Notes: generated by a model not told the origin, from the letters alone. A DNA stretch of 64,000 bases from Marivita cryptomonadis (GCF_002115725.1 NZ_JFKD01000002.1:1-64000); one strand, 5' to 3'. Shown: positions 27,340 to 39,018, counted from the first letter of the stretch. Made by a program: numbers and translations.

Positions 27340-29838
27340 TCAGGCCAGCGTACGTTCCACTTCCTGACGCTCGAAAATCTCGATGACATCGCCTTGGCGA
27401 ACATCTTCGTAGTTCTCGAAGGCCATACCGCATTCCTGACCCGACTGCACTTCGGACACTTCGTCCTTGAAGCGCTTGAGCGTCTTGAGAGTGCCTTCAT
27501 GGATCACGACGTTGTCGCGCAACAGGCGCACACCAGCGCTGCGGCGGGCCACGCCTTCGGTGACCAGACAACCGGCAACCTTACCGACGTTCGACACCTT
27601 GAAGACATCCTTGATCGTGGCGTAGCCGATAAAGGTTTCTTTGATCTCGTTGCTCAGCAGGCCAGAGGCCGCTGCTTTCACGTCATCCACAAGATCGTAG
27701 ATCACGCTGTAATAGCGAATCTCGACGCCCTTCTGATTCGCGGTGTTCCGTGCCGACGCATTGGCACGCACGTTGAACCCGATCACCGGACAGCCCGACG
27801 CTTCGGCCAAACCGATATCGGTTTCGGTGATCGCACCTACGCCAGAATGCAGCACGCGCACGCGGACTTCGTCGTTGCCGACCTTTTCCAACGCCTGAAC
27901 AATCGCTTCGGCAGACCCCTGCACATCCGCTTTGACCAGCACCGGAAGCTCGGAGACGCTTTCGTCGTCCTTTGCTTTCTTCATCAGCTGTTCAAGCGTC
28001 GTTGCAGCACCCAGTGCCGCACGCTTTTCCTTGGCGACGTTTGCACGGTATTCCGCGATCTCGCGCGCCTGCGCTTCGGTCTCTGTCACGTTCAGCACGT
28101 CACCCGCTTCGGGTGTGCCGTTCAGACCCAGAACCTCGACAGGCACCGACGGACCGGCTTCTTTCACGCGCTCACCCTTGTCGTTGATCAGCGCACGGAC
28201 CTTGCCGTACTGCTCGCCCACAACAAAGATATCGCCCTGACGCAATGTACCGTTCTGAATCAGAACCGTCGCCACCGGGCCACGACCCACGTCCAGCTGC
28301 GCTTCGATCACCGCACCCTGGGCTGCCCGATCCGGGTTCGCCTTGAGTTCGAGGATTTCCGCCTGCAACGCAATCGCTTCGAGCAGCTCAGGAAGACCCT
28401 GACCAGTATGCGCCGATACTTCGACGTCTTGCACGTCACCGGACATCTGTTCCACAACCACTTCGTGTTGCAGCAGGTCGGTCCGAACCTTGGTCGGGTT
28501 CGCGCTTGGCTTGTCAACCTTGTTGATCGCCACGATCATCGGCACCTTGGCCGCTTTCGCATGCGCGATGGCCTCGATGGTCTGCGGCATCACGGCGTCA
28601 TCCGCCGCAACAACCAGAACAACGATATCCGTTACCTGAGCACCGCGCGACCGCATCGACGTAAACGCCGCGTGGCCCGGAGTGTCGAGGAACGACAGAA
28701 CTGCCCCATCTTTTGTGGTCACCTGGTAGGCGCCGATGTGCTGCGTGATCCCGCCCGCCTCGCCAGAGGTGACGTTCGCGTCGCGGATCGCGTCGAGCAG
28801 CGATGTCTTGCCGTGGTCGACGTGACCCATGATCGTGATGACCGGAGGACGTGGCTTGAGGTCTTCAGGCTTGTCGCTGACTTCCTTGATGACGTCTTCA
28901 ACATCCGACGCGGAAACGCGGGTCACCCGGTGGCCGAACTCTTCGATCATCAGTTCCGCTGTATCGGCGTCGATCGTCTGGTTCTGCGTCGCCATGATGC
29001 CGTTGTTCATCAACGCCTTCACAACATCGCCCACACGCTCTGCCATCCGGTTTGCCAATTCGGCAACCGTAATCGCTTCGGGCAACTGCACGGCACGCAC
29101 GACTTTTTCGCGCGGCTGGTTGCCACCCATGGCTTTCTGACGCGCACGCTCTTGCTTGCGCTTCATCGCCGCCATTGATTTCTGACGACCGCCTTCGCCT
29201 CCCAAAGCCTGGTTCAGCGTGAGCTTGCCGGAACGGCGTTCGGAATCGTCACCTTTGCGACGACCGCGATCTTCGCGTTCACGGTCCACCTTGCGGGGGG
29301 CTGCTTGCGACGGCTTAGCACCACCACCGCCACCGCCACCGGCAGGCTGGCGCGCGGCAGGAGCTTCGCTCGGACCGGCCGCAGCTTGCTTGGCCGCTTC
29401 TGCAGCTTCGCGCGCCTTGCGCTCTTCGTCTTCGGCTTTCTGGCGGGCGCGTTCTTCAGCCTCGCGCTGTTCGCGCTCCTTGGCTTCTTTTTCCGCGCGC
29501 ATACGATCGCGTTCTTCGGCGCGGGCTTTCTCTTCGGCTTCGCGCTGTGCGGCTTCTTCGCCTTCGCGGGCCTTCGCTGCCTGAAGGGCCTTCAGCCGGC
29601 GTTCCATCTCCGCGTCGGAAATTCCTGCGGGTCGCTTGCTCCCGGCCAAGCTCATGGCCGTCGTGGCAGCACTGCCCGCGGCTGACTGGGCCGCACCGGG
29701 TTTCGGCACCACAACGCGCTTGCGCTTGGTCTCCACCACGACGTTCTTCGTCCGTCCGTGGCTAAAGCTCTGCTTTACGTTCCCTGACCGGGGACCGCCG
29801 CGCAAACCCAAAGTCTTTTTGCCGTCGTTATCGCTCAT
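27340..29838 (-). CDS. infB: Translation initiation factor IF-2
   Basis: GTPase that brings fMet-tRNA to the ribosomal P site. The 832-residue protein has a long charged N-terminal region (to about 250) rich in Glu, Arg and Ala, with a short Gly-rich run (about 170-175). The G domain starts at [19 protein letters not shown] and includes DTPGHAAF and NKVDKP, and is followed by domains II to IV. Its ATG overlaps the ylxR stop codon (ATGA). The terminator at 27291-27316 closes the operon. Confidence 0.97.
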   Translation of the reverse strand: MSDNDGKKTLGLRGGPRSGNVKQSFSHGRTKNVVVETKRKRVVVPKPGAAQSAAGSAATTAMSLAGSKRPAGISDAEMERRLKALQAAKAREGEEAAQREAEEKARAEERDRMRAEKEAKEREQREAEERARQKAEDEERKAREAAEAAKQAAAGPSEAPAARQPAGGGGGGGAKPSQAAPRKVDREREDRGRRKGDDSERRSGKLTLNQALGGEGGRQKSMAAMKRKQERARQKAMGGNQPREKVVRAVQLPEAITVAELANRMAERVGDVVKALMNNGIMATQNQTIDADTAELMIEEFGHRVTRVSASDVEDVIKEVSDKPEDLKPRPPVITIMGHVDHGKTSLLDAIRDANVTSGEAGGITQHIGAYQVTTKDGAVLSFLDTPGHAAFTSMRSRGAQVTDIVVLVVAADDAVMPQTIEAIAHAKAAKVPMIVAINKVDKPSANPTKVRTDLLQHEVVVEQMSGDVQDVEVSAHTGQGLPELLEAIALQAEILELKANPDRAAQGAVIEAQLDVGRGPVATVLIQNGTLRQGDIFVVGEQYGKVRALINDKGERVKEAGPSVPVEVLGLNGTPEAGDVLNVTETEAQAREIAEYRANVAKEKRAALGAATTLEQLMKKAKDDESVSELPVLVKADVQGSAEAIVQALEKVGNDEVRVRVLHSGVGAITETDIGLAEASGCPVIGFNVRANASARNTANQKGVEIRYYSVIYDLVDDVKAAASGLLSNEIKETFIGYATIKDVFKVSNVGKVAGCLVTEGVARRSAGVRLLRDNVVIHEGTLKTLKRFKDEVSEVQSGQECGMAFENYEDVRQGDVIEIFERQEVERTLA

Positions 29839-30497
29839 TTAGCTCTTTTTTCCTTCCCAGCGGCCCCTGCCGCTGTCTTTGCATCAGACGTTCCGATGCG
29901 AAAGCCCTTCAATCTTTGGGCTTCCTCTACAACACGTTGCGTGAGTCCACCAGCGCCAAGCGCGGCATGTATCACAGTTTGTCGCCCAAAGGCCATTCCA
30001 AGCTCATCCGCCGTGAGCCAACCTATGTAATGGCCGTAATGCGGAGTGCTGAGTTTCGATTTCCCACGACTCGATCCGTCTTCCGCCTGCAAAAGCACCT
30101 CTGCGGTTTCCTTGGACAGGGCATCTTTGACCTTTTCATAGCCAGAAATTTCATAGCCAGAAATCGCCACGCCGGATTTGCGACTTAGACTTATCAGATC
30201 GACAACACGACGCGCAAGCTGCTGTTCAAGATCGGAAACAAGTGTCTCGGACAAGCGCAATTGCGTTTTCGCCGCACGATGAAACATGTTCTTTTTCAGC
30301 GCAGTTTCAAGAGCAGCGCGCGTTGCGCTCACCCAAATCCCCCGACCCGGCAGTTTTTCTGCCAGATCGGGAACAAGCTGATCCTCGGGGCCGACGACAA
30401 AGCGGATCAGTTCGGCTTTCGGGCGCACCTCGCCGGTCGCAATGCATTTGCGTTCCGGTCCGCTGTCCCGATCTTTGTCTTTGCCACCGCGTGTCAC
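29835..30497 (-). CDS. YlxR-domain RNA-binding protein (DUF448) with L7Ae-like C-terminal part
   Basis: A 220-residue protein of the nusA-infB operon. The N-terminal ~90 residues are a YlxR domain ([19 protein letters not shown], then [12 protein letters not shown]). The second part (about 100-200) resembles an L7Ae-type RNA-binding fold. It likely acts in ribosome or RNA metabolism; YlxR proteins have been linked to RNase P and to transcription. The middle carries a perfect 15-base tandem duplication giving [10 protein letters not shown]. It starts with GTG at 30497, 29 bases after nusA, and overlaps infB. Confidence 0.85.
   Translation of the reverse strand: MTRGGKDKDRDSGPERKCIATGEVRPKAELIRFVVGPEDQLVPDLAEKLPGRGIWVSATRAALETALKKNMFHRAAKTQLRLSETLVSDLEQQLARRVVDLISLSRKSGVAISGYEISGYEKVKDALSKETAEVLLQAEDGSSRGKSKLSTPHYGHYIGWLTADELGMAFGRQTVIHAALGAGGLTQRVVEEAQRLKGFRIGTSDAKTAAGAAGKEKRAK
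30135..30164. repeat. 15-base perfect tandem duplication inside ylxR
   Basis: Two adjacent copies of TTCATAGCCAGAAAT (30135-30149 and 30150-30164). The length is a multiple of three, so the frame is kept and the protein gains five residues (a second ISGYE). Confidence 0.9.
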
Positions 30498-30526
30498 GTG
30501 TGTCGTCGTCCTTCCGTCAGGGCAGG

Positions 30527-32209
30527 TCAGACCTGCTCTTCTTCCACATCGCCCAGTTCTTCGTCTTCGGCCTCTTCTTCAAGCTCGGTCGGATCGACCC
30601 AGCCCAGAAGCACGCGCGCTGTCATGACCAGATGCTGCGCCTCTTCAAGCGACATGTCGAACGGCTCCAGCAGACCTTCGTCCTTGTGCCGTTCGCCGTT
30701 CTCGGTGGTCCATCCACCAGCCAGTTCCCAATCCGCACAGGTCGCAAAGTCTTCAAGCGTTTTGACGCCGTCTTTTGCCAGCACTTCAAGCATCTGAGGC
30801 GTGAGCCCTTCGAAGTTGATCAGGCTGTCTTCGGCACCCAAAGCGCGGGCGTTGTCCAAAGCGGCTTTTGCCTGGGCCTCAAGGTTCTCGCGGGCACGGG
30901 TCTGCAATTCCTCAGCAGTGCCTTCGTCGACACCGTCGATGACCAGCAATTCGTCAAGCTCGACATAGGCCACTTCTTCAAGGTTGGTGAACCCTTCGGA
31001 CACCAGCAGCTGGGCAAAGAACTCGTCCAGATCAAGCGTGTCCATGAACAGCTGCGTCCGCTCTTCGAATTCTTTTTGACGACGCTGCGATTCTTCTTCC
31101 TCGGTCATGATGTCGATATCGAGGCCGGTCAGCTGCGACGCCAGACGCACGTTCTGACCACGGCGACCAATCGCGAGGCTCAGTTGCTCGTCCGGCACAA
31201 CAACCTCGATCCGCTCGGCATCTTCGTCCAGAACCACCTTGCTCACCTCGGCAGGCTGCAACGCGTTCACAAGGAAGGTCGGCACATCTTCGTTCCATGG
31301 GATGATGTCGATCTTTTCGCCCTGAAGCTCGTTCACAACGGCCTGAACACGGGAACCACGCATACCCACACAGGCACCGACCGGGTCGATCGAATTGTCA
31401 TAGGAAATCACCGCGATCTTGGCGCGCGAACCGGGATCGCGGGCTACAGCCTTGATCTCGATGATGCCGTCATAGATTTCCGGCACTTCCATCTTGAACA
31501 GTTCCGCCATGAATTCCGGTGCTGTGCGCGACAGGAAGATCTGCGGCCCACGGGTCTCGCGGCGCACATCCTTGATGAAGCAGCGAATGCGGTCCCCATT
31601 GCGATAGCTTTCGCGGCCGATCTTCTCGTTGCGGCGCAGGATGCCTTCGCCCCGGCCCACATCGACGATGACGTTGCCGTATTCCTCGCGCTTGACCACA
31701 CCGTTGATGATGGTGCCTGCACGATCTTTGAATTCTTCGAACTGACGGTCCCGCTCGGCTTCGCGTACCTTCTGCAAAATAACCTGCTTTGCAGATTGCG
31801 CGGCGATGCGACCCATCTCGACCGGAGGCACTTCTTCGACGAACGTGTCACCCACCTGCGCCGCGCCAGAGAATTCCGTGATCGACTGTCCGTCGCGCAG
31901 CCAGACCGCGTTCTGGGTCGACTTTGGAGCGAGGAAATACGGCTTGGCACTCTCCGAGGTGAATTCGGCCTGGTAATTCTCAAGCTCTTCATCTTCGACC
32001 ACGGTGCGCACGCGGGTGAACGTCGCGCGACCGGTCTTGCGGTCGATCTTCACGCGGATGTCCATTTCCGACCCGTAACGCGACTTGGCCGCACGCGCGA
32101 GGCTCTCTTCCATCGCTTCGACAACCAACCCTGGGTCGATCATCTTTTCACGCGCCACCGCTTCGGCGGTCTGCAACAGTTCCAACTGGTTGGCGGAGGT
32201 GATTGCCAT
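30527..32209 (-). CDS. nusA: Transcription termination/antitermination factor NusA
   Basis: Binds RNA polymerase and nascent RNA to control pausing, intrinsic termination and antitermination. It is 560 residues. The N-terminal polymerase-binding domain is followed by an S1 domain (EYGNVIVDVGRGEG), then two KH domains including DPVGACVGMRGSRVQAVVNEL. The C-terminal region has a helix-hairpin-helix-like repeat (LLVIDGVDEGTAEELQ) and an acidic tail ending in many Glu. It is 6 bases after rimP and precedes ylxR. In other bacteria NusA represses its own operon through leader termination, which is relevant to the hairpin before rimP. Confidence 0.97.
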   Translation of the reverse strand: MAITSANQLELLQTAEAVAREKMIDPGLVVEAMEESLARAAKSRYGSEMDIRVKIDRKTGRATFTRVRTVVEDEELENYQAEFTSESAKPYFLAPKSTQNAVWLRDGQSITEFSGAAQVGDTFVEEVPPVEMGRIAAQSAKQVILQKVREAERDRQFEEFKDRAGTIINGVVKREEYGNVIVDVGRGEGILRRNEKIGRESYRNGDRIRCFIKDVRRETRGPQIFLSRTAPEFMAELFKMEVPEIYDGIIEIKAVARDPGSRAKIAVISYDNSIDPVGACVGMRGSRVQAVVNELQGEKIDIIPWNEDVPTFLVNALQPAEVSKVVLDEDAERIEVVVPDEQLSLAIGRRGQNVRLASQLTGLDIDIMTEEEESQRRQKEFEERTQLFMDTLDLDEFFAQLLVSEGFTNLEEVAYVELDELLVIDGVDEGTAEELQTRARENLEAQAKAALDNARALGAEDSLINFEGLTPQMLEVLAKDGVKTLEDFATCADWELAGGWTTENGERHKDEGLLEPFDMSLEEAQHLVMTARVLLGWVDPTELEEEAEDEELGDVEEEQV

Positions 32210-32215
32210 CGGTTC

Positions 32216-32785
32216 TTACTCCTCTTCGGGCCCTTCGGCCTCAATCACGTCGTCAAATTTTTCTTCTTCGAAGCCTTGGGCTTTCCGCGCCTTCAGCATT
32301 TCCTTGATCAGCTCGTCGGTCAGAACCAGCTTGGCATCGGTCAGCCAATCGAACTTCAGCCCGACAGTGCCCTCTTCGATATTGATCAGTACTTCGTCAC
32401 CCTCAACCCCGGCCAGTACGCCCTTGAAGCGCTTGCGTCCGTCGATCATTTCGGATGTTTCGATCTTGGCCTCGTAACCTTCAAAGGTCTCGAAATCCTT
32501 GAGGCGGGTCAAAGGTCGGTCGATCCCCGGCGACGACACTTCCAAAGTGTAGGTATCGAGGATCGGATCTTCGACATCCAGCGTCGCGCTCACGGCGGTG
32601 CTGATGGCGGCGCATTCATCGACTTCGATCCCGCCTTCGGGGCGTTCGGCCATGATCTGCAATGTGGCCAACTTGCCGCTCATCAACCGGATACGCACCA
32701 GTTCAAACCCCATGTCTTCGATGACAGGGGCGATGATCTCGGCCAGACGTCGGTCCATCGCGGCTTTGGCGATCAGGTCAGACAT
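32216..32785 (-). CDS. rimP: Ribosome maturation factor RimP
   Basis: Assists 30S subunit assembly. The 189-residue protein has the N-terminal RimP domain ([18 protein letters not shown], then [16 protein letters not shown], and [12 protein letters not shown]) and a C-terminal SH3-like domain with an acidic tail. I chose the ATG at 32785, as the upstream in-frame extension of 49 codons crosses a hairpin and T-run. First gene of the rimP-nusA-ylxR-infB operon. Confidence 0.93.
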   Translation of the reverse strand: MSDLIAKAAMDRRLAEIIAPVIEDMGFELVRIRLMSGKLATLQIMAERPEGGIEVDECAAISTAVSATLDVEDPILDTYTLEVSSPGIDRPLTRLKDFETFEGYEAKIETSEMIDGRKRFKGVLAGVEGDEVLINIEEGTVGLKFDWLTDAKLVLTDELIKEMLKARKAQGFEEEKFDDVIEAEGPEEE

Positions 32786-32807
32786 TGTCTCGTAGGTCTC
32801 CAGACAC

Positions 32808-32831
32808 AAAAAAACGGGCGCGCGGCCCGTT
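32808..32831 (-). terminator. Hairpin plus T-run in the rimP leader: tamB terminator or attenuator
   Basis: On the minus strand a 7-base-pair stem (AACGGGC with GCCCGTT, 5-base loop) is followed directly by a run of 7 T. It ends only about 22 bases before the rimP ATG and lies downstream of a good promoter, so it is inside the rimP leader. It would stop read-through from tamB and may also attenuate rimP-nusA expression. Confidence 0.75.
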
Positions 32832-32880
32832 GAAGAATTCGGTGGGTGCCGACTTTCGTCAACACGCCGCTGTTGAGGTG

Positions 32881-32909
32881 CATATACGGAGCGTGCTCCG
32901 AGTCTGCAA
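32881..32909 (-). promoter_or_regulatory. Promoter of the rimP-nusA-infB operon
   Basis: On the minus strand TTGCAG (32909-32904), a 17-base spacer and TATATG (32886-32881). Transcription would start near 32874, giving a leader of about 90 bases that contains the hairpin and T-run at 32831-32808. Confidence 0.6.
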
Positions 32910-32949
32910 GGGCTTTCGTGTGCGCCGCGCACAACGGCGCGGCCGCACC

Positions 32950-35900
32950 TCAGTAATCCCGTTCAAAGAAAACCCCGAGCGACGAATTGCCGGTATTGTC
33001 CACGCTCCCCCGCGCCGTGATATCCGAGGTCACATCAAGGTTCAGATTGATCTCGGCCCGCCCGCCGCTTTCGACCACCACATCCGAATAGATGTTGTCC
33101 GAGATGTATTTGCCCGCACGCACTGCCGTGCCGCCATCCTCGGTCTGGCTCACGTCCAGATCATCCAGCCCAAAGCCATCGCGCAGTCGCGACAAAAGAC
33201 CCATTCCGCCGCGCCCCGCCAAAGTGGCGACCGCATTGGCAAGTTCAAGCGCCTGCAACGCCGACAGGTTCGACAGGTTTCGCCCGAACAAAAGCTGCGC
33301 CAGCACTTCGTCCTCGGGCAGTTCCGGGCTCGAGGAGAACGATATCTCCGGCGACGACGCGGGCCCGTCCAGAATGACCATGACAGTGATCCCGTTGGCA
33401 TTTGTCTCGGCAACAAACCGTAGCACCGGGTCGAAACTGCCGCTCATCTGGATCCGCCCCTCGTCCAGCGTGAACCGCTGATTGAGAATATCCAACCGCC
33501 CGCGCACCAATTCAAAGCCGCCCTGTGGGATAATGTCCGAGGTTGGCCCTGTCAGCCGCAATTGTCCCGCCAGTTCGGCATCCAGCCCGCGTCCGCGCAC
33601 AAACACCTGTCCCGGCGCGGTCAGCGTGATATCGAGCCGCGTGCTCGATGGCCCGCGCGCTGCTTCTACAGCAGTATCCTGCGCCGATGTGATCCCGGCC
33701 CGGTCCAGCGTCCGCATGACAGGACGTGTCGCGCCAAGATGGTCGATGGGGGGGATCTCTCCCAAAGCGGAAACGCCCGAAGATGGCACCTGAATCTCGG
33801 TCTCGTTCAACCGAAGATCGCCGCTCACCAGCAGATTGCGCCCAATCGGCCCATTCAATGAGACCGTTCCATCAACGCTGGTGTTGTACAGATCGGGGTC
33901 GCGCACGCCAAAACGGTTAAGCGTAGCAGTGATGCTGGCGTCCAGAGTGGACAGCCCCAGACGACCGCCCACATCGACGGACCCGCCATGGTTGCCCTGT
34001 GCCGACAATCCGATCTGCGCCGCACCATTGCTCAGCTGAATTTGTCCAGTGATCGGTGTGAGGATGATCCCAAGAGTAGGTGCGCTGAACTCCGCGCCTT
34101 GCGGTGTGATCGTGCCAGACAGGCTCGACACCCCAAGAGGGCCAGACACCCGCAAATCCAAGGCCGCCTGTCCGTTCAGACGCCGCGGCGCGATAAACAC
34201 ATTGGCAAGCCCCAGTGGCGCCGCGCCATTGATTGACAGATTGGCGTTGCCACCATTGGCCACACGCCCATCCGCGGCAAGCCGCGTGCCGCCCGGTCCG
34301 TCCAGATCGACATCCACCAGGTAGCCATCGCTTTGCTGTCCAACCGTGCCATCGACAACCAGCGCACCTTGGAAATCCGGTGCGATCAGTCCGACATTCG
34401 CCAACCGCGCGTCGATTTCCAGATTGCTCAACGGGCCGTTCACCCGCGCGCTGATTTCGGGGTTCTGCACATCCGCTGAAAGCCGCGCCAATGCGCCGTC
34501 TTGCCCGGTTGCGCCAACCTCAAACCGTGTCACCCCAGCCAACAACTGGTCCACGGTCGCATTGCCGATACCAAGCCCGCTGCCCTGACCGCGTGCGGTC
34601 ACGTCGAAATCACCAGCGTCCTGATAGGCTCCGGTCACGTCGATGGTCGCCTGACCCCTAAGGTTCTGCCCGGCCAATCCCGACAACGGCGCAAGGCTGT
34701 CGGCCACCAGAGACAGCGCAAATTGTGCGTCCGGCGCACTAAGAGCTTGTGTGATCATCGCTGATCCGGTGGCGTCGATTGCCCCGGTCGCCAGCCCAAA
34801 AGACTGCACCGTCAACCGCTCTGAAGCCTGCACCCAGTCAAAAGTCGTGGTGATTGTCGGGTTGCTTCCGATTGCTTGGGCAAATCGCGCATCGCTCAGA
34901 CGCAATGCCGATCCGGCCAGGCGCACGTCGCCCCCCACAGACACCAAACCACCATCTTCGGATTGTGCGATGTTCCCGTTGCCTGCCAGCGCCAAAGTGG
35001 TTGCAGAGGCTTGCGGCGTCTCCAGATCCCGCACGGCGACTTCGGCCTGCCATGCGCCGTCCGGCCCACCTGTGGCAGTCACGTCCACCGTGCCATTCGT
35101 CAACGTCAAACCGCCGCCAAACGGCAGACGCACGGGCTGTGACTGGTTCGAAAGGTCAGCCGTAAGTTCAAGATTACGCAACGTTGTGCCCGACAGCATG
35201 ACCGATCCGTCCAGCACGGCTGCACCATCGGCTTCGCCCGGATACACACGGTCCAGATTGCTCAGAACGCCATCGAACCGAACTGACGTATCGCCGCTGG
35301 TGATTTTGCCCGTCGCTTCCAGATTTGCCGCAGGCGTCACGACACGCGCGGACCGGATCGTTGTGCCGGTCTCGTCCCGGCGCACATCAACCCGCGCCGA
35401 GCCGACGCCGGTCAACAGCCGGTCTGCCACGTCCTGACCTACCGCAAGGTCCAAGGTTGTGCCGTCCACAACCATATCGATCATGCCCGAAATCGGCCCA
35501 ACAGTACCATCCGCCTGCAAGTCGATCCGACCGCCCAACGGCCGCCCGGCAATCGCGGAAAATCGGGTGATGTCCTCGGCAACCAATCGCAGATCAACAG
35601 CCAACGGCATCGCATCTTCCGATGTCCAGGTCGCGTCGCCAGTCAGCCCGTATTCTGTGCCGTTGGCCTCAAGCCCCGTTACACGGATCGGTTGACCGCT
35701 TTGATAATCGACACGCGCCGCACCCGACAATTCAGACCCAACCGCCTCTGCCAAGGCCGGGTCGGCCAAGGCCAGCGTCTCTGCGGCCCAAGTCAGGTCC
35801 AATGCGAACTGCCCATCCTGCTGCGCAAAGCTCTGCTGGTCGATCTGCCCGCGCCCCGTGATCGACAGCGAATCCAGCGTGGCATCTGGGCTGACAAAAC

Positions 35901-37032
35901 CGTCGAGCCGGGCATCAAAGGTCAGAACTCCGTTCAACGCTGCATCGAAGGTCACCGATGCCACTTGCGTGTCGCCACCACCGAACGGCAGCACAACAGG
36001 CCCGCCCTCAGGGTTCGCGATTCGCCCCTCGGCATCCAGCGCCTCCAGCCATCCGGTTTCAGAAATCGCGGCACTGCCGCTCAGCGACAGGGCATCGGCC
36101 GTCAACGCGAATTGCGGCAAGTCGATCCGACCGTTCGCCTCGCGCATCACCCGCGCCTGCAACCCGATATCTGTGCCGAAAAACGCACGGGTTTCCTCGG
36201 TCAAAAGCGGTGTTGGGTCCCCAGTGATGTCGACCCGCACATCCCATGTGCCGGTCTCTTGCGGCGCAAGGATTTCGACCGTCCCGGTGATGCGCGGTTG
36301 ATCATCCGTCGCCAACGCGATCGCCGCTTCGAAATCGTCGACCATGCCTTCACCCTGAACCGTCAGCGCCACCGATGGCGCGCCGGGGACACCCAGCAGC
36401 GTGGCCGCCAGCCCACCAGCGGCCTCTTCAGCGTTCAGATCAACGGACAATTGCCGCGAGGACGAATCATAGCTGGCTGCCAGTGCGATTTGCGATTGCT
36501 GGCCGTCGACCCGCTCGAGATTGAGGTCAAGGTCGGCCCCACCCTCGGCAAGGTCGGCGGCCCCGGTGATGGCGAACTCGGCCGCCTCTCCCAAAAGTGG
36601 TGCGCCCAATTGCAAAGAGCCAACCGCGAAGCGCTCGATCCGCACTTCAACGGGCAATTCGGGAATGCTGAACGGCTCTGCCTCTGCGCTGGGCAAGTCT
36701 TCTCCGGCATCCGGCGCCCGCGACACCACAACGGTATCGGCGCTGAACGATGTCACATCAACGATGCCACGCAGCAATGCGGCCCGCCGCCAATCCAGAA
36801 CGATGTTTTCCGCCCGGAACCATTCGCCCTGATCGTCAGAAATAACGATGGATGCAATCGTCGCCTCGCTTGACAACGCGCCTTGAAAGCCACGGATGCG
36901 CACATCGCGTCCTGCGCCCGACAACGCGTCCTGCAACAGGCCCGCCAAGTATCCGGGGTCTTCGTCACTGTCCTGTGCAAAGCTGGCCAGCGGCCACCAC
37001 AGAAAGACAAGAAGCGTCGCGATAAAGCGCAT
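32950..37032 (-). CDS. tamB: Translocation and assembly module protein TamB
   Basis: A very large envelope protein that forms a periplasmic lipid-conducting bridge and works with TamA in outer-membrane biogenesis. It is 1360 residues with an N-terminal signal/anchor (about 1-19, [19 protein letters not shown]). A long stretch of repetitive beta-strand sequence follows, and the conserved C-terminal TamB (DUF490) domain contains [20 protein letters not shown] and [15 protein letters not shown]. The ATG at 37032 starts 1 base after the tamA stop, so I rejected an 18-codon extension into tamA. Confidence 0.93.
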   Translation of the reverse strand: MRFIATLLVFLWWPLASFAQDSDEDPGYLAGLLQDALSGAGRDVRIRGFQGALSSEATIASIVISDDQGEWFRAENIVLDWRRAALLRGIVDVTSFSADTVVVSRAPDAGEDLPSAEAEPFSIPELPVEVRIERFAVGSLQLGAPLLGEAAEFAITGAADLAEGGADLDLNLERVDGQQSQIALAASYDSSSRQLSVDLNAEEAAGGLAATLLGVPGAPSVALTVQGEGMVDDFEAAIALATDDQPRITGTVEILAPQETGTWDVRVDITGDPTPLLTEETRAFFGTDIGLQARVMREANGRIDLPQFALTADALSLSGSAAISETGWLEALDAEGRIANPEGGPVVLPFGGGDTQVASVTFDAALNGVLTFDARLDGFVSPDATLDSLSITGRGQIDQQSFAQQDGQFALDLTWAAETLALADPALAEAVGSELSGAARVDYQSGQPIRVTGLEANGTEYGLTGDATWTSEDAMPLAVDLRLVAEDITRFSAIAGRPLGGRIDLQADGTVGPISGMIDMVVDGTTLDLAVGQDVADRLLTGVGSARVDVRRDETGTTIRSARVVTPAANLEATGKITSGDTSVRFDGVLSNLDRVYPGEADGAAVLDGSVMLSGTTLRNLELTADLSNQSQPVRLPFGGGLTLTNGTVDVTATGGPDGAWQAEVAVRDLETPQASATTLALAGNGNIAQSEDGGLVSVGGDVRLAGSALRLSDARFAQAIGSNPTITTTFDWVQASERLTVQSFGLATGAIDATGSAMITQALSAPDAQFALSLVADSLAPLSGLAGQNLRGQATIDVTGAYQDAGDFDVTARGQGSGLGIGNATVDQLLAGVTRFEVGATGQDGALARLSADVQNPEISARVNGPLSNLEIDARLANVGLIAPDFQGALVVDGTVGQQSDGYLVDVDLDGPGGTRLAADGRVANGGNANLSINGAAPLGLANVFIAPRRLNGQAALDLRVSGPLGVSSLSGTITPQGAEFSAPTLGIILTPITGQIQLSNGAAQIGLSAQGNHGGSVDVGGRLGLSTLDASITATLNRFGVRDPDLYNTSVDGTVSLNGPIGRNLLVSGDLRLNETEIQVPSSGVSALGEIPPIDHLGATRPVMRTLDRAGITSAQDTAVEAARGPSSTRLDITLTAPGQVFVRGRGLDAELAGQLRLTGPTSDIIPQGGFELVRGRLDILNQRFTLDEGRIQMSGSFDPVLRFVAETNANGITVMVILDGPASSPEISFSSSPELPEDEVLAQLLFGRNLSNLSALQALELANAVATLAGRGGMGLLSRLRDGFGLDDLDVSQTEDGGTAVRAGKYISDNIYSDVVVESGGRAEINLNLDVTSDITARGSVDNTGNSSLGVFFERDY

Positions 37033-37033
37033 A

Positions 37034-38824
37034 TCAGAAAGCCTGACCAATGCCGATGTACAGTTCATAGTCCTTGCCCGCGCCATCTCCGGTCACAGGC
37101 GTTGCGATATCCACCCGAATGGGGCCGATCCCGGTGTTGTAGCGCAGACCAAAACCGGCCCCGGCATGCCAGTCGCTGTCTCCGCCGAAACCGCTTTCTT
37201 CGGTGATCATGCCCGCATCATAAAACCCGACCAGACCGATATTGTCCCGTACCTTGGCGCGCAGTTCGGCTGACACGGCGGCAAAGCTTTGACCGCCCGT
37301 AAACGCGTCATTGTCCAGCGTGACACCCAGCGATTGATACGGCACACCACGCACCGTCCCGCCGCCGCCCGAGTAAAACAGATAGTCGGGAACTGTGTCT
37401 TCAAGACTTGGCCCCCAGACCGACCCGATCTGTGCCCGTCCCGCCAGCACGAAACGATCTTCGGCTCCGAACCCGAAATAGGCGCGCGCATCCGACGTAA
37501 CGCGTATCCCGTTCTCGGTTTCGTCCAGCCCAAGAAAGGGCGTGCTTGTCGCAGAAAGATAGTACCCGCTGCTTGGGTTCAACGAATTGTTCCGCGTGTC
37601 ATAGGTCGCGCCGAAAGTCGCAAGCAGCAACTGGAATTCGCGTTCTCCAAACGCGTCTTCCGTATCAAGATACCGATATCCCAAACCGAACGACGCGGTC
37701 AGCTGATCAGAAAATCGATGCGACAAGCCCGCGATCACACTTGCTTGGTTGCTGGTAAATCCCGGTTCGTTCAACCGCTCGATCCCGGCAGTCAAATAGA
37801 ACTCCGTGTCCGGAGTGAACGTTGCGGGTCGACCATAGGTCAGCGTCAGCGCGTAATCCATTTCGTCGGTATCCGTGCCGATCCCGGACACCTCGCCTTC
37901 GACACGCAGCCGCTCGGCCCCTTGGAACAGGTTGCGATGCAGCCAGAACGCGCTGACCTTGCCACCCTCCTGTGTCGACACCTCGGCCCCAAAGCCAAAC
38001 CGCCGCGGCTTTTGCTCGGCCACCTGCAACGCAAGGTCCAGCGTGCCGTCCGTATTCGGAGTATCGGCTTCGGACACCGCAACCGAACTGAACACGCCGG
38101 TATCGCGCAACCGCCGTTCCGCGTCCGCAATCTCCTGCGGGTCAAACACCTCACCTTGCGGCAAGCCTGCGATTTCTCGAATCCGTGTCCGCCGCACCCG
38201 GTCATTGCCCGTCACCACCACGTCGCCAAACCGCAACTGCGGCCCCGGTGCAAGGCGCAAGCGCACGTCCAATTCGCGATTGGGATGGTCTGCGACGATC
38301 TGCTGGTCCTCTAGCCGTGCCTTGGCATGGCCGACAGTGCGCCAGCCCGTCACACCCGCGCTCACCGCGTCCCGGATGGGGGCTGTGCCCGCGCGTTCGC
38401 CTGTCCTGAACTCGGGCGGAATCTCGGTGCCTTCGGCCAATGGCGCAATCTCGGCGCGTCCATAGCGAAACCTTGGGCCCGGATCGACCTCGATCAGAAT
38501 TGTATTGATTGATTGCGGTGCCTCAAATGGCGAAATCCCTGCCGCCTCGCGCCCGTCGACAGTGATTGAGACAGTGGGCGAGAACCGTCCGCCCCCGTAA
38601 AGCGCTGCCACGATCCGTGCATAATCGGCCTGCGCGGCCGCGATCAACGCCTGCGGTGTGGCATCCTCGGCATCCACCAACGCATACAAGGACATCGCGT
38701 CCTTAAGCTCGCTTCTCAAATCGTCGCTGCCGCCAGAGACGTTAAGATCAAGGTTCTGTGCCGCGCCGATCCCCGGAACGGCGACCCATGCCGCGCACAA
38801 GATAGTGCGTGTCAGATGGTTCAT
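37034..38824 (-). CDS. tamA: Outer-membrane protein TamA (BamA/Omp85 family)
   Basis: The outer-membrane partner of TamB. The 596-residue protein has a signal peptide (ending near GIGAAQ, residue 23), three POTRA-like domains (to about residue 270) and a 16-strand Omp85 barrel. The barrel ends in a terminal aromatic residue (YIGIGQAF), the normal signal for BAM-dependent insertion. The GGGGTVRGVPYQ motif is the Omp85 loop 6 element (VRGY/F type). It directly precedes tamB. Confidence 0.92.
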   Translation of the reverse strand: MNHLTRTILCAAWVAVPGIGAAQNLDLNVSGGSDDLRSELKDAMSLYALVDAEDATPQALIAAAQADYARIVAALYGGGRFSPTVSITVDGREAAGISPFEAPQSINTILIEVDPGPRFRYGRAEIAPLAEGTEIPPEFRTGERAGTAPIRDAVSAGVTGWRTVGHAKARLEDQQIVADHPNRELDVRLRLAPGPQLRFGDVVVTGNDRVRRTRIREIAGLPQGEVFDPQEIADAERRLRDTGVFSSVAVSEADTPNTDGTLDLALQVAEQKPRRFGFGAEVSTQEGGKVSAFWLHRNLFQGAERLRVEGEVSGIGTDTDEMDYALTLTYGRPATFTPDTEFYLTAGIERLNEPGFTSNQASVIAGLSHRFSDQLTASFGLGYRYLDTEDAFGEREFQLLLATFGATYDTRNNSLNPSSGYYLSATSTPFLGLDETENGIRVTSDARAYFGFGAEDRFVLAGRAQIGSVWGPSLEDTVPDYLFYSGGGGTVRGVPYQSLGVTLDNDAFTGGQSFAAVSAELRAKVRDNIGLVGFYDAGMITEESGFGGDSDWHAGAGFGLRYNTGIGPIRVDIATPVTGDGAGKDYELYIGIGQAF

Positions 38825-38937
38825 TTACCCAAAACCTCGTGCTTTGCCTGAGTTCAGCTTAACAGCCCAACGACTCACCGTGCAAACGGGTTCCACAGAT
38901 CGGGCCTCACAATTCCGGCAAAATACGCCCCGACATG

Positions 38938-38971
38938 AAAAAGCCCGCATAGTGGGGGCCACCATGCGGGC
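38938..38971 (-). terminator. Terminator after the 170-residue secreted protein gene
   Basis: An 8-base-pair stem (GCCCGCAT with ATGCGGGC) extended by an inner GTGG/CCAC helix, followed on the minus strand by five T. It lies about 50 bases after the stop codon of the gene at 39019-39531. Confidence 0.75.
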
Positions 38972-39018
38972 AAGGTGCGGGGAACCAAGGACCACAGCCC
39001 CCGCAAATCTGGCGCTTT

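Noticed and set aside
27394..29178. 594-codon open frame opposite infB
   Set aside because: Antisense shadow; enriched in His, Arg and Phe as expected from complemented IF-2 codons.
30242..32833. 863-codon open frame opposite nusA, rimP and part of ylxR
   Set aside because: Spans three real genes in antisense and resembles no protein family.
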